A stretch of 64,000 nt of DNA. Origin: Chromobotia macracanthus. Its lineage: Eukaryota; Chordata; Actinopteri; Cypriniformes; Botiidae. Both the position numbers and the translations under genes were made by a program. Shown piece after piece: positions 22,471-33,800 of the stretch; position 1 is the first letter of the stretch; every line of letters starts with the position of its first letter. The notes beneath the pieces were generated by a model that had not been told where the DNA came from, did no database searches, and saw only the letters and a list, made by a program, of their open reading frames with translations. The stretch spans positions 11,500,001 through 11,564,000 of the forward strand of contig JAZGTH010000008.1 in assembly GCA_036877525.1 (NCBI GenBank), given 5' to 3'.

Positions 22471-23412
22471 CTCTCTCCTGATATTCAGAATGTGATTCAG
22501 AATGACCAAATGTGATATTGTGATCTTTCATACAGTCCATTTACAAACCGAAGTCCTATTCAGGGGACCATTTTCCATTTTCACATTATTCATGGCGTGT
22601 CCATTTGTACCTGCATTATCTGCTCTTTCCGCCCTGTGATTCATTTAAGAAACAAAACTTAAGGTCACAGCAGTGGGTTTGTTCGATGTTTCATAATTAT
22701 TATGGATTTGAAATAATTTGATATGCCCTTTCCAATATTAAGACCATTAGGTTTTATTTAAGTCTTAATGCTGCATGACCTTGTGTTTAGCAATGTAAAA
22801 CAAGGTCTTCCAGTAGACTGTATTGATTTATAATTTATGCACCAAACTTTAAATGCTTAATAACTGACTGGAAAGTGATTTCACCTAAAAAATTCATTCA
22901 CCTCTTAAAAAACACGCTTTATTCTGGACTAAATAAAAGACATGCATGGAATAAAAGATATTCATGCTCATTAGATTGCTTGTTTTTTCACAGAAATTAC
23001 CTATTTAGGTCCATTTATCATACTAACAAGAAATTATGCTTATAAGTACAGACCTGTAGTTCCAACCACGAAATTTTGTGAATGCTCATTTTAACTGGAT
23101 TCAGAAAACACCAGGCTGTTTAAATATGTTGGTTATCATGGAAGTAGTTGGCTAATGATGCATTTGAGGAATGAACCACAGGTTAGCAAAGTAAACAACA
23201 AGGTTAAACCCATCAATAAACACAAGCACACTCGCAGGTAAATGGCATGTTTATCCACACAGCACCCAAATGTCGCCCTGGTAACTTTTCTTCATTATAG
23301 AAGATTTCATAAAGCCTCTGTTATCCTTGGACCTCCTTTCAGAGAATTCTGTAAAGCCTTGCTTATCTTCAGATGTCTTCACCAGCTGTGGCTTTTCATT
23401 GTAGTTTAGATG
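22471..23412. other. Unique stretch, no gene seen
   Basis: No mobile element was recognised. The part at 22540-22640 is compact, repeat-free sequence that could be conserved non-coding DNA. Confidence 0.3.
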
Positions 23413-23606
23413 TTATTCAAACTTGAATAAATTTGAAACGTTTTTAAAATGTTTCACTAACAACTTAAGAATAGTGTTTTTGATATTTATTTATTATATA
23501 ATGTTTAAAAAGTCTACTAACGTTACTGCAAGAATGTTTTTTGATAACTTTGAGAACATTTAGAGAACATCGGCCAATGTTCTGAGAACGTTCCCTGTAA
23601 GCTGGG
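23413..23606 (+). mobile_element. CCCAGCTAAC family, right half
   Basis: Runs from 'tgttattcaaac' through 'gttactgcaagaatg' and 'ggccaatgttctgagaacg' to 'tgtaagctggg'. The left end is lost. CT follows the terminus. Confidence 0.7.
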
Positions 23607-24010
23607 CTCCTTACCATGATCTACAGTCTAAACAGTATGTGATACTGAGGTGATAACCTTGTAGTACAGTTTGCTCTGGCATTGGTGATAGTTTTGCATA
23701 AGCTGCTTTCTCTTTGGCTGGGATGTGATTACGGTGCGGTTTGGCATTCCTGTGGAGCAAACAAAGGCAGATGATTACATCACTAATACCTTTATGAAGA
23801 AGCCAAACTGTCATTCCATTGTGTGATTTGCCACTCCAACCAGTTGAAATCTCTGAAAACTGAAGAGATTAGAGAGGTAAGGACATATTAATACTTTGAT
23901 CTTCTGAAAGATTTAATCAGAATCATAACAATGAGATACAGAAATTAATCTTTTCAATGTTTGATTGTTGGAGGCCTTTGATGCACAATTTTGGGTTACA
24001 TCCATCTAAG

Positions 24011-24064
24011 AGGGAACGTTCTCTCAAAGTTATCAAAAAGCATTCTTGCAGTAATGTTATTGTG
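24011..24064 (-). mobile_element. CCCAGCTAAC family, short fragment
   Basis: A 54-bp match ('gggaacgttctctcaaag', 'attcttgcagtaatgtta') to one end region of the family; both termini are lost. Confidence 0.5.
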
Positions 24065-24120
24065 TATATGCAGTCATGTGTCATGTGTCCTGCAGTCATG
24101 TATCCTAAAAATGTTAAAAT

Positions 24121-24142
24121 GTGTGTGTGTGTGTGCGTGCGT
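24121..24142. repeat. (GT)n microsatellite
   Basis: Pure GT then GCGTGC variants, directly against the left edge of the element at 24143. Confidence 0.9.
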
Positions 24143-24400
24143 GTCCTGGTATTTACTATATTATAGGGATCAAATTTCCCCACACGTATAGTAATACCAG
24201 TAAATTTTGATCTTGTTGAGACACCTTTTAGGTCCCCATGAAGAAACAAGCTTATAAGTCAAACAGAATAATCTTTTTTGAAAATCTAAAATAGCAGAAA
24301 TGTTTCTGTGAGGGTTAGAGGTAGGGTTAGTGCAGGGGGATAGAATTTACAGTTTGTACAGGATAAAAACCATTACATCTATGAAATGCTGGTTTTATGG
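24143..24400. mobile_element. TCCCCA-type element next to a GT tract
   Basis: Starts 'cctggtatttactatatta' and contains 'gtatagtaataccag' as its inverse, then 'aggtccccatgaagaaacaa', 'gagggttagaggtagggtta' and 'gaatttacagtttgtacag'. This is a familiar teleost non-autonomous repeat, usually joined to (GT)n. Boundaries are approximate; related in layout to the element at 41.3 kb. Confidence 0.6.
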
Positions 24401-25260
24401 GGAGTTTTGGCTAATCACATCCCTGTTGTGAATGTCATTACTGCTTCAGATAAAACTTCATTCAGCTTAAACTCCACTGCTCTGAAAATTGTTTTTTTTT
24501 ATTGATTGCCCCTGAAACTTTCCTAATATTTTCTTGGAACTTAAACCTAGACCTCTTCTATTCCTGGACCCCCACAATCAAATCTGTGCTGATCCTCCTT
24601 ATTTCTCACTGATGATGCCAGAATATCAGAAAGTTGTATTGAAATCCTAAGACGATTTAAATCCTGAGGCGATTTTCTATCCCAGGATAATCCTGTCAGT
24701 TGTTTGAAACAGTTTGCAGCAATAGTGTGATAATTCATTAGGAAAAACTACACCTGCCCAAAATGGCATGAGGGCAAGAATAACTAAACTGCCAGATGGT
24801 GAAAAGAAAGTCAATTGTTCGAACATTTTTCGAAAGAGAAGATTAGACAAATATGGGGCAAGTTGTCACAAGCGCTGTGAGGTTCTACAAATGTTACACA
24901 AATACACAAATGTTTGCTTACTCTAATGGTGGGTAGTTTCTATGTTGGTTTAAATCAAACCAGTCTTAGTTCAATTAACATTTTGTGAACTGTAATAAAA
25001 TCACATTGTTGCACAGGTTGTGAGTACTAGCAAATGTGAACACAATTAATACCACATTCATGCAAGAGTCAAAATATATGATGACGGTTCAGTATATTTT
25101 AAATAAAAGGTTGCACTGTGTTCTCAAAGTCGGAAGCTGTGAATGTAGCGCATGAAAAACGTTTAATCAATTACTGCATTTGTTGAACAAATGAGTGTTT
25201 TTTTCTACAATTCTGTTTTTATTTTCTTGTATTGTGTTTCATAAAGGTGGTACTTCAGGT
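24401..25260. other. Unique stretch, no gene seen
   Basis: AT-rich without recognisable repeats. A 63-codon minus-strand frame is not protein-like. Confidence 0.35.
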
Positions 25261-25264
25261 CATC

Positions 25265-25402
25265 CTGGAGCTCAACATGTAGAGGATTGCGTTCGCAGCG
25301 TAGGACCTTGTGGGTTCGATTCCCAGGGAACACATACTCATAAATTGTATGTCTTAAATGCACTGTAAGTCACTTTGGATACAAGCATCTGCCATATTTA
25401 AA
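25265..25402 (+). mobile_element. tRNA-headed SINE with L2-type tail
   Basis: Box A region 'gagctcaacatgtagagg', then 'attgcgttcgcagcg', box B TGGGTTCGATTCCCAGG, 'cttaaatgcactgtaagtca' and 'aagcatctgccatattt'. Near full length; box A is mutated, so it is probably inactive. Confidence 0.85.
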
Positions 25403-25959
25403 TGTACTCCTATGTAAGTACATTTGTATGCATGTATATTTATTTGTGTGTGTCTACCTCATATAAAGTTTTCTTAAGGTGCAGAGCTTTTTTGCAGTAT
25501 CTAATATCAACATGGAAGGCATTATTACATTTACTTTCAAAGTAATTTAAATATAGATTATATAACATCAACGTTATATAAATGTAATATTTATATTTTT
25601 ATTATACAATAGCCTACCTGTTTATCTGCCTACAAGGCAGAGAAAATAAAGTTTAACTTCATCCCTGAGAAGAGCCTTGAACCTTCTCCCTTTTCTTCAC
25701 GTTAGCAAATAATTTGATTTTCAAATAGCCACACAGGAAACGTTTGTGTTTTCAGCTTCAGTTTGCTGAGTTCTTTTAAACCAATCTTCATTATGAATAA
25801 AATAAATGTCCGCAGGGTCATCTGGCCTCTAAACCTCCGTTTGATTTAAAACATTTAACCACAGGTTTAAGTAAAAATGATTTAAATATTATTCAAATAA
25901 TTTCAGACACCAGACCGGTCTCAGTCCGCAGCGTGTGTTGTTTGCTGTGCGGGCAACAC

Positions 25960-26570
25960 AAATGGCTTTCTTTCATAGCTCATTTGGAACACCAGCGAAT
26001 GAGGCACGATTAAAACATATTGCCTCAGGAGCTAATTAAAAGAGACTGCCGATGCCGTGTCTTGGTTATTGATGCCTGTTGACAGATGTGGTAGTTTTGC
26101 TGTATCACTCTCTGCTCTCTCTCTCCACTTTTTGCTCATTGTCCTTCTACCACTTGTACATACCACAAATCGCACACCTGAGGCAACGGTTTCCACTTTG
26201 CTTACCAAACGAATCTCATTTGTGATAGGTGGCATGTTGCCTAACATATCTTGAGCTGAAGATGTTATATTAGCGTAACAAATAGCTGACATCCCTCCAG
26301 ATACGGCGGCTGATGATCAGAATCGAGCAGAATGTGAACGAGAGCGACGCTTCGTTCATTAAACACGTTCATTTGGCGCAGACTAATCCCCAAACGCAGG
26401 CAAAAAACTGCCGTGTCTGTTTTTAGATCCCTGACCCGCTTCTGAGAAAATAGAGCCGTAATCTGTCAGGCGAGCGCTCCGTCTACACGCAGATTAATTG
26501 AATTCTCTTAAATACATGGTAACCCAGTCAGGTCAATTAAATCATTCAGTGTAATCACAAAACTGTTGTT
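25960..26570. other. Candidate conserved non-coding stretch
   Basis: Repeat-free for 600 bases. It holds 'aggagctaattaaaag' (TAATTA) near 26026, a CpG-dotted middle (26290-26490) and 'cagattaattgaattc' near 26490. Open frames on both strands around 26040-26290 lack domain features. The style fits vertebrate conserved non-coding DNA, but this needs an alignment. Confidence 0.3.
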
Positions 26571-26583
26571 CACTAACAGAAAA

Positions 26584-26603
26584 AGTGTGTGTGTGTGTGT
26601 GTG
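26584..26603. repeat. (GT)n microsatellite
   Basis: About ten GT units. Confidence 0.9.
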
Positions 26604-26742
26604 CATTCGTGTGTGACAGAGAGAGACCTCCCAAACAAGTTTGTAGGTAGGATTTTAGGCAGCACTTTTGTGCTATAGGAAAGGTGAAGTGAGATAAGAC
26701 AACAACATTTGCAACATTTACTTTTTTAGAAAATAATAACTA

Positions 26743-26972
26743 CCCAGTTAACAGTGTTAGGTTGTAAGAATGTTTCCCTAATGTTTCAATTAAGTAACAA
26801 AAATGCTGAAAATGCTATTTTGAAATTTCTAGGAACGTTCAAAACGTAAGGTTTTTTAAACATTGTATTAAAAAGTTCTACCAACCTTACATTTTTGTTA
26901 CTTTTTTCCTACTACGTAACATTTTTTGAGATCTTTGAGAAAAGCTTTAGAGAATGTTCCCTGTTAGCTAGG
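26743..26972 (+). mobile_element. CCCAGCTAAC family, both ends present
   Basis: Ends CCCAGTTAAC and GTTAGCTAGG, flanked by TA on both sides (26741-26742 and 26973-26974). 230 bp: the centre is shortened relative to the 340-bp copies. Confidence 0.8.
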
Positions 26973-27112
26973 TATGTACGCTGTGTTTTATTATTATTAT
27001 GGTTTACAGAAGTGGCCACTATAATTCTCAGTGGAACGGAGCTACAATATTCTTTATTTATTTATCCTTCTTTATTCCACTTAGAAAATAACTTCATGCG
27101 AGTTTGACAGAA

Positions 27113-27155
27113 GGGTGAGTAACTAATTCGCATTTTCTGTGAACTATCCCTTTAA
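27113..27155 (+). mobile_element. GGGATAGTTCACC element, right terminus only
   Basis: 'gggtgagtaactaattcg' followed by GTGAACTATCCCTTTAA, the intact right terminal repeat of the family. Confidence 0.75.
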
Positions 27156-28342
27156 GAATTTTGCTTTTAGATTTTTCTTTCTCTTGAGATGACGACCTTG
27201 GTGATCTCACCTGTGTCTCTCCAGTTTCAGAAAAGATTTCAATAAGTCAAAAACTGTGCTCAGATTTGCCAAGATACAAAAGTCTGCAGTTAAAAATGTC
27301 ATTTCAGAATGAACTCCAGCAGTTCCCTCCATTTAATTTGAGCTTCTAAGTTATTTGAACTATTTCTTTCACAGCCGCTCTATAGCTCTGTACTCTGGCT
27401 GTATGTCAACAAGTTTGTGTCTATTTTTATTTCTCCTGAGGACCTTTTGAAGGAACATCCAAGACAGAAGATACTTAAATTAAACATAAGCGAGAACTCC
27501 ATTGAGTCCCCTGAGCTAAAACAGAACAGTCTTTGAGCACTAGAAAGTTTCCACGGGGAACCTGCAACAGCAGTATTAAAGTAACAGCGATAGGAACAAA
27601 CTCAGCTTTAGTTTATGAGACGTCCAGTACTGCAGTTCACCTTATATTGTATTCTAGTCATGAGCTGCCCTCTCCCTGTTCATAAATCCCTCTCAAATCT
27701 GCCCTGTCGAGCACTCCGTTCTCCACCTCCCTCTCTCTCTCTGTCTCTCTCTCCATCTCTCCTGCCTGTTGTCCATTCCTAGAACGTTTTAATCCCTTTT
27801 GCTCGGCCCTGTTCTGCAGACAGTGAGGCATCTTGATATGTAATGTCCTTTACTGTCACCTACCGTCTCCACACAAGAGGGATGTCTCATACCTCCTGCC
27901 CAGATTTATTGCTTTAGAGTGGGTTTAGGGGCTCGCGTCTTACCCTGATGATGTATTCACACTGATACACTGACAATCCCAGCACCTAACAGCAGAGATG
28001 AGCCTTGGCCATCAATAAAGCCCACGAGGGTGGGCAGATGGGGTGCTTGGAGAGGATGTTTTTTCCTCCTTTGGAAGGAGAGGAGGGGCCTGGGGGGTAA
28101 ATTATTATGGTGGAACGAGCAGGGAAAAATGAGCGTTATTTAAGAGTGACCTTGAGCTTTTAGGAGGTGCCAGCTGGATGAAAACATACAGAAGATCTGC
28201 GTTGTGAATTACAGGGTTGTAGGGTGGAATGCAGTGGGTTTAGTGTAACATATGGCTGTTCAAATTAACATACTGTAAAGTTAAGCATACAGTGTATTAA
28301 ATAAATATTGACAATATTGCAATATTACAAAAATTGCCATTT
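27156..28342. other. Unique stretch, candidate regulatory part at 27840-28210
   Basis: A CT-rich tract lies at 27725-27765. From 27840 to 28210 the sequence is repeat-free and moderately GC-rich, with purine runs ('ggaaggagaggaggggcc'). No exon-like frame. Confidence 0.3.
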
Positions 28343-28678
28343 CCCACATAACAGGGAATACTCTGAGAATGCTGGCTAACATTCTCTTAAAGTTCTCTCA
28401 AAGTTATCAGAAACATTCTTGCAATAAGGTTGCAATAGAACATTTTTGTTCTATTTAACATCATTTAACATCATATATCATAGATATCAAAAACGTTAAT
28501 TTTAAGTTGTTAATCTAACATGTTAAACATGTTACAGAATTATAAAAAAGTTTGAATAATGTGTTCCTATAACCAAGCAATTACGTTAATATAAAGTCTA
28601 AAAAAGAAACATACATTTTTTTTTTACTTAATGGAAACGTTAGGGAAACATTCTCACAACCTACAATTGTTAGCTGAG
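28343..28678 (-). mobile_element. CCCAGCTAAC family, full length (336 bp)
   Basis: Ends CCCACATAAC and GTTAGCTGAG. All family blocks are present in reverse order. The flanks are TT and AT, so the target duplication is damaged or absent. Confidence 0.8.
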
Positions 28679-29168
28679 ATAGACAGGAATGAGACAGTAG
28701 GACTATGAAGGTAAAGGGGAGTGTGTGTAAGCACATGTCAAAGGGTATGATGTGTGCATGTGTGTGTGTAATTATCAGCCAGCTGGTTGAGGGTATGGGG
28801 TCCGCAAGATGACTATGACAAAACCTCCACTTGGCTTCAGGGACTCGCTTGATATTTGCACTTCCTGCAATTTTTTATTTATTTTTTTACTCATGAGATG
28901 AAACGCTCCAAGCCTTCAGTTCCACGTAGAAGCAAAACTGGCATCGTAATCAACAAGAAAGCCTATTAGGTTCCAGGTTTATACAGATCTGTTTTCTGTG
29001 GAAGGAATTAAATGGCGTCTTGGGCAATTTGAAAGCACCCCAGTTGAGACACGTTGATGATTAGAGTCGCCGAGTCCCACTGCTTTGACTTGCAAGCTAG
29101 TGCTAACAGTGATGTTTTAAACAGCTTCCCTGCCAATCTCAGTCTCATTCAGTCTAATGAAGAAACTA
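28679..29168. other. Unique stretch, no gene seen
   Basis: A short TG run at 28744-28770. The rest (28780-29100) is repeat-free and may be conserved non-coding DNA. Confidence 0.3.
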
Positions 29169-29402
29169 TCCAGCTAACAAAATGTTTCCTAAATATTTCC
29201 AAAATGTACCAAAAATGTTATTCAGAATGGTCTAGGAACACTTTTTTAGTTGCATTAACATTAATGCTTGGTTATAGGAACGTTATTCCAACATTTTTTC
29301 AAATTCTGTAATAGCTTAAACAATGTTTTTGATATACGAAGAAAGTTTAACTAACGTTACTGCAGGAACATTTTTGATAGCTTTGAGAACTTTAAGTTCT
29401 CT
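29169..29402 (+). mobile_element. CCCAGCTAAC family, right terminus lost
   Basis: Starts TCCAGCTAAC after TA (29167-29168). Holds 'aaatgtttcc', 'gcattaacattaatgcttgg', 'ctaacgttactgcagg' and 'gatagctttgagaac', then breaks off. Confidence 0.7.
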
Positions 29403-29559
29403 GTATTCATTTGAGTAAATATAAAAACTATAATGTTTATCTTCAGCTTAAGAACTGTGCAAAGCCAACTGTTACCAATTTACAGTGATAGCTGGTTTTA
29501 CATGGTTTTTAGTTTGCCTTTATGCTCATTAAGTAGCCCTGGCTGGACTAGATAGTCAA

Positions 29560-29690
29560 TAACCAGGATTACCGGCTGGTGGACCTGGTTTTGGACCTGG
29601 GGGACCATATTACTCAAGCTCCTTGAAGCAGGTAGACCACTTTCAACCATCTACCATGTTCCAAAAACCAGCTGAAACTGCAGCTGGAAT
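29560..29690. repeat. Degenerate GCTGGT/ACCAGC repeat
   Basis: 'ccggctggtggacctggttt', 'ggacctgggggacc' and 'aaaccagctgaaactgcagc' show the ACCAGC/GCTGGT palindromic unit of a common fish minisatellite-like repeat. A smaller patch is at 62.57-62.64 kb. Confidence 0.5.
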
Positions 29691-30390
29691 TATGGTGTAT
29701 GTACATAACAAAAGCTGATGTGATGTTTACTGCTTAAAACAGTGCAATACTAACAGCAGTGTGTTTGTCTTTGCCAACCTCTGTGCCTTTGCGATAACGT
29801 CCTTCCCTTATTCTGTCTGAGATGTTTGTCTTGGCATGGCTCATCTGCGTGCCCACGTACTGTCTTGGTATGCTAAAAGTGTGCATGCATGCACACACAC
29901 ACACGCACACACACATCACATTATGTCTAATGAAGATTACATCTGATAAATACCAGGGATGTCAAAACCACTGAGACATGATGTATGATAGAAGGAGATT
30001 AGAAAGTCACGGACATGCATCATACATCTAAAATCTTTCATCCTTCTTATCGTGCTGAATACAGAAAACAAAAGTGCCTAGCTGTTAAGAATAAGGGTTG
30101 AATACACTCAGAATGAAGCATGCATGCAGATAGCGTTATTTATTTGCAGACACTGTCTCTGTTGTTTTAGCACCTGATTTACTAGAAAAATTATGCAAAT
30201 CAATTTCAGTGATCCAGGTAAATAAGAACGTGTCAGAAAAACAGCTTAAATTCTGTGTTAAAGACACAATCAACAACACTAAACATTTGCCTCCAAAAGA
30301 ACTAAGAATGATCTTATTTAAATATGGCAGTAAACAAGATGTACGTTTCTGCCCAAACGTGGTGTGAATATTTAGTGATTATAGCCCCTA
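29691..30390. other. Unique stretch with a CA tract
   Basis: (CA)n at 29888-29914 with GCATGCATGC just before it. Otherwise AT-rich unique sequence. Confidence 0.35.
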
Positions 30391-30730
30391 TCTAGCTAAC
30401 AAGGAACGTTCTCACAACATTGGCATCCTCTAAAAGTTCTCTCAAAGTTATCAAAAACTTTCTTGCAGTAACATTAGTAGAACGGTTTTTGACATAATAT
30501 ATTGCATAACAAAAAACATTATTCTTAAGTCATTAGTGGACCTCTTTAAAAATGTTACAAAGTTTTTGTCAAAATTTGAATATCATTCTTATAACCAAGA
30601 GGTAACGTTGAAACAACATCTAAAAACTGTACATTTTGAATGTTCCTAGAACATTTAAAAGAACATTTTTAGTGTTTTTGTTACATAATAGTAAAACTGG
30701 GGTTCTTACAAGCTAAAATTGTTAACTGGG
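30391..30730 (-). mobile_element. CCCAGCTAAC family, full length (340 bp)
   Basis: Ends TCTAGCTAAC and GTTAACTGGG. TA flanks both sides (30389-30390 and 30731-30732). One of the three most complete copies. Confidence 0.85.
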
Positions 30731-31498
30731 TAAATGTTTCTTTGTATCTTAAAGCCACACAGCAGAGAGAAAGGTTTAAACAATCTCTGCACAATCTTAA
30801 ACGTATCAGTGAGGTCTGTAAACGTATCCATTCTGAGATAATAGTTCCTGAATTTCTTCTAAAAGCACTATAAGCAACATCGAGTCGGACTGGATCAGCC
30901 AAAGCAGACAAGAATGAAAGCGTTATTAAGCCTGACACTTATTTTACAGCGTTTTTGTTCCTCTCTAAACCTAATTCTTGCTCTTTTGTCGTCTCTCTCA
31001 TATTGTCTTTTCTCATCCGTTTCTCTTTGATAACCATGTGTCCTTCCATCTCTTTCTGTGGCTCTTCTGATCAATAGAGGTCATTCTGTGCAAGTGTGCA
31101 GGACTAAAGGAAATGGCCGACTATCAATATGTGGGTGGAACAGAAGCTGACCCTCAACCTGCCCTCGCTCCGGTTTTCATAAACTTTTTTTTATCAAAAC
31201 GAGCCAATTTGTTCACATAGAGATGTGATGAAACAGAAATTGGTGATGCCCCAGGGCCAAACTCTGAATGGCTAACAAAAACCGTGGAGTTTAGTCATAA
31301 ACCGTCTGACGTTTTTGATCATAGCTTCTGGATTATTCATTTAGCTGCCCTCAATACCAACTGCAGAAGGACAGAGCTATGAATTCAGCTTTTTAGTGCT
31401 GCTAAACTAATATAAAACGCGGCTGCAGTCGCTGCGCTTTTTGAACTGTGACAGCGCTCCTCAAAAAAGACTCATTTTGTGTCATAGCTCAGGAGCCT
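30731..31498. other. Unique stretch, no gene seen
   Basis: No repeat was recognised. An 85-codon minus-strand frame ends at the transposon edge and lacks domain features. Confidence 0.35.
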
Positions 31499-31562
31499 CA
31501 ACGGAGCTCATATATGTTTCCAACGGAGCTCATATATGTCTCCAACTGAGCTCATATGTTTC
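31499..31562. repeat. 22-bp tandem repeat, three units
   Basis: Units at 31499-31520 and 31521-31542 differ at one base (core CAACGGAGCTCATATATG); a third, shortened unit follows. Each holds GAGCTC. Confidence 0.9.
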
Positions 31563-31622
31563 TTTTTTGTTACTTAATAGAAACAGCAGAGAAACATTCT
31601 TACAACCTCAAATTGTTAATAA
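31563..31622 (-). mobile_element. CCCAGCTAAC family, end fragment
   Basis: 'ttgttacttaatagaaac', 'gaaacattcttacaacct' and 'aaattgttaat' match about 60 bp of one end; the terminal AGCTGGG is missing. It directly follows the 22-bp tandem array. Confidence 0.6.
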
Positions 31623-31849
31623 GTTTGCTCTCCCTTGATCTCCAGCAGAAACAACTGAAACATTAATGAAACCTCTTTTGTGTGTTGTTTGTTCTTTGCA
31701 CTTCTCTCTGTAATAATTATGCCATGATAAACCTAAAGAAGATTAACATAAACTCCTTAATGTAATTATCTCCATAATGTAATTGTCTAGTAAATCTATT
31801 TACGCGCAATTTCACTTAATCTATCTTAGAGAGGGTCAGAATTAACATG

Positions 31850-32200
31850 TTTTCCGGATGTTTCCGCCTGTTGTTGCTCCAGCTCCAATATTTCGGGTTC
31901 CTTGGGCGTACACGCGTAACCGGATTGACTGCACTTCTGTTTCCATTTGGAGCGTTTGGCGATGTTTGATGGAGTGGATGTGACAGGTGGTGGACAGCTC
32001 TGGATGACAGCTCTGGATGACAGCTCTGGATGACAGCTGCTCTCTGAAGGGCGTCTTTCACACAGATCACAGAGTGCGCCTACATGCCCGAGAATCTGCG
32101 CTCTCGTCAGCGGGACACAATTACAGGCCGCTCGCCATCCGCGCGTCGCTTAACGCGCACATACGCGCCTGTCAGTCTCTGCCAACAAAACGTGAACTGC
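31850..32200. promoter_or_regulatory. CpG-rich block, candidate regulatory segment
   Basis: CpG sites cluster at 31895-31930 and most strongly at 32068-32170 ('ccgcgcgtcgcttaacgcgc'). A 127-codon frame (32017-32400) crosses it but has no recognisable domain; its start lies in a 15-bp tandem array and its end is AT-rich. It may be a promoter-like island, part of an untranslated exon, or chance. Confidence 0.25.
31991..32039. repeat. 15-bp tandem repeat, three units and a partial
   Basis: GACAGCTCTGGATGA repeats with a 15-base period; in frame it would encode a five-residue repeat. Confidence 0.95.
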
Positions 32201-32739
32201 TGCGAGCGTGTTTGCTGAATTGCTCTTTTCTGTGGAGTCGCTTTAATTGTTCAATCTGCCACACACGTTTTCACGCAACTCTCATCTCGTCTGAAGTCAC
32301 CATGAAGTCACCACTGACCCCGTTTACCTCTAATCGTGAATGTTATTTAAAAAAAAGTCTACATAAGTGTTTACCGTATTTTGATTTTGAGATAACTTGA
32401 GCCGAAAAGGTTACATCAATCATCAATCATAAGATAATCACAGATTTAATAAATAAGAATTACCTTTGGGAAATGCTGTGTGCTCTCAAAGGTCCAGCTG
32501 ACCTTCAGGTTTCATGTCGCAGTTAAAAAGCGTCTTCAAAAGTGGTGCTGTTTCAGGAAAGCTCAAGTCCTGTTTTATGATCCAGTCGATTCCCAAAGCA
32601 TAAAGTTCTGCTTTTTCCTTTTATCGCCATTGAAATGTCTGTTTCTCAGAAATATGTCATGTTAAGATGTTTCAGGCTTGAGTAGGGTGGTAATACAAGC
32701 AGAGCTCTCTTGTTTTACAAGAAAACGATTATTATGTCT

Positions 32740-33020
32740 GTGAAAGCAATAAAAATGAGCATTCATACAAAACTTTGGCTGCCTGAAGAATGAAGAAGCC
32801 CCTCTCCTCCAATGGCCTCTCAGATCCTACAGTTCTAATTGAAAATAAATTCATCGCTGGGGACCGACGTGCAAATTTGATGGGCTGGAAAGTCCAGCTA
32901 CGAACATCACAAATGTTTAATCTTGTCAAGTCCTGGATCGGCAACAAGATTAATTAACCTAATTATAGTTGAGCAAAAGCATATGGGAGTGCTCAGCGCT
33001 CATATCCCTGTCCTGAACAT
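32740..33020. other. Candidate conserved non-coding stretch
   Basis: Repeat-free. Contains 'ggggaccgacgtgcaaattt', 'aagattaattaacctaatta' (clustered homeodomain motifs, about 32946-32965) and 'gcatatgggag'. No exon-like frame. Confidence 0.3.
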
Positions 33021-33210
33021 GATTATTCTTGCTGATTTTACGTATAAGAGCTTGGGAAGTTCTTCTACTCATCCTTTGTTGTTTTGCCTATGAAAACCAT
33101 CACAAGTGTCGGGTTGGTGTAAACAGAATTTACATAAGTTAAGGTGTTAGACATAGTTGTTGAGTATGGACTGCTTGCCCCATCATAATCTAACAAACCT
33201 GCACACTTAC

Positions 33211-33214
<4 letters not shown>

Positions 33215-33241
<27 letters not shown>
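33215..33241. repeat. (TC)n microsatellite
   Basis: About 13 uninterrupted units. Confidence 0.95.
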
Positions 33242-33247
<6 letters not shown>

Positions 33248-33724
33248 CCTCCCTGTTCTCTTTAATGTCATCATGAAACATTCCTACTCATTTAACTGCT
33301 GTAATGTAGCCTGTTTTTTAGTGACAAAGAATATTCAGATAAAATATTGTACGATTTTGCTGCGGGATGTTATCTTTTGGTCAGCATAGCATTGACATTG
33401 TGTTTACACTCTATAGCCAGAAGTGAACTGACACCTGTGGTTTCACTCGTTTTTCTTCACTATTAACAGTGAGTTTTTCATTCTCTGCCAGTCGCCTTTG
33501 GCTTTCTCACTGGATGTTTACACACAAATATATAAACAGCACAATTTTTTAAGCAAGCTTTAAATTCTCAAGTAGAGAGTTCTCAAGTAGTGCTGTATTT
33601 TACTGTAAAGCTTTGAAATGCATTGTGAAATGCTGTATAAACCTGACTTTACTTGACGTGCACACTCACATGTAGATCTGGCTTCACTCTGGTTTGGAAC
33701 ACCTAATCAATCCTGATGGAGAAG

Positions 33725-33800
33725 TTCCTGTGGCACAGTGGGTGGATGATGGTGCTAGCGAGGCCAAGGACATGGGTTGCTGGAGAATGGATGGGCTGAA
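33725..33800 (+). mobile_element. Possible tRNA-like SINE relic
   Basis: 'tcctgtggcacagtgggtgg' resembles the box A region of a fish tRNA-derived SINE and 'acatgggttgctgg' a decayed box B. No body or tail was recognised. Confidence 0.25.

Noticed and set aside
32017..32400. 127-codon plus-strand frame
   Set aside because: Starts in a 15-bp tandem array, ends in AT-rich sequence, and has no recognisable family. The CpG island is noted instead.
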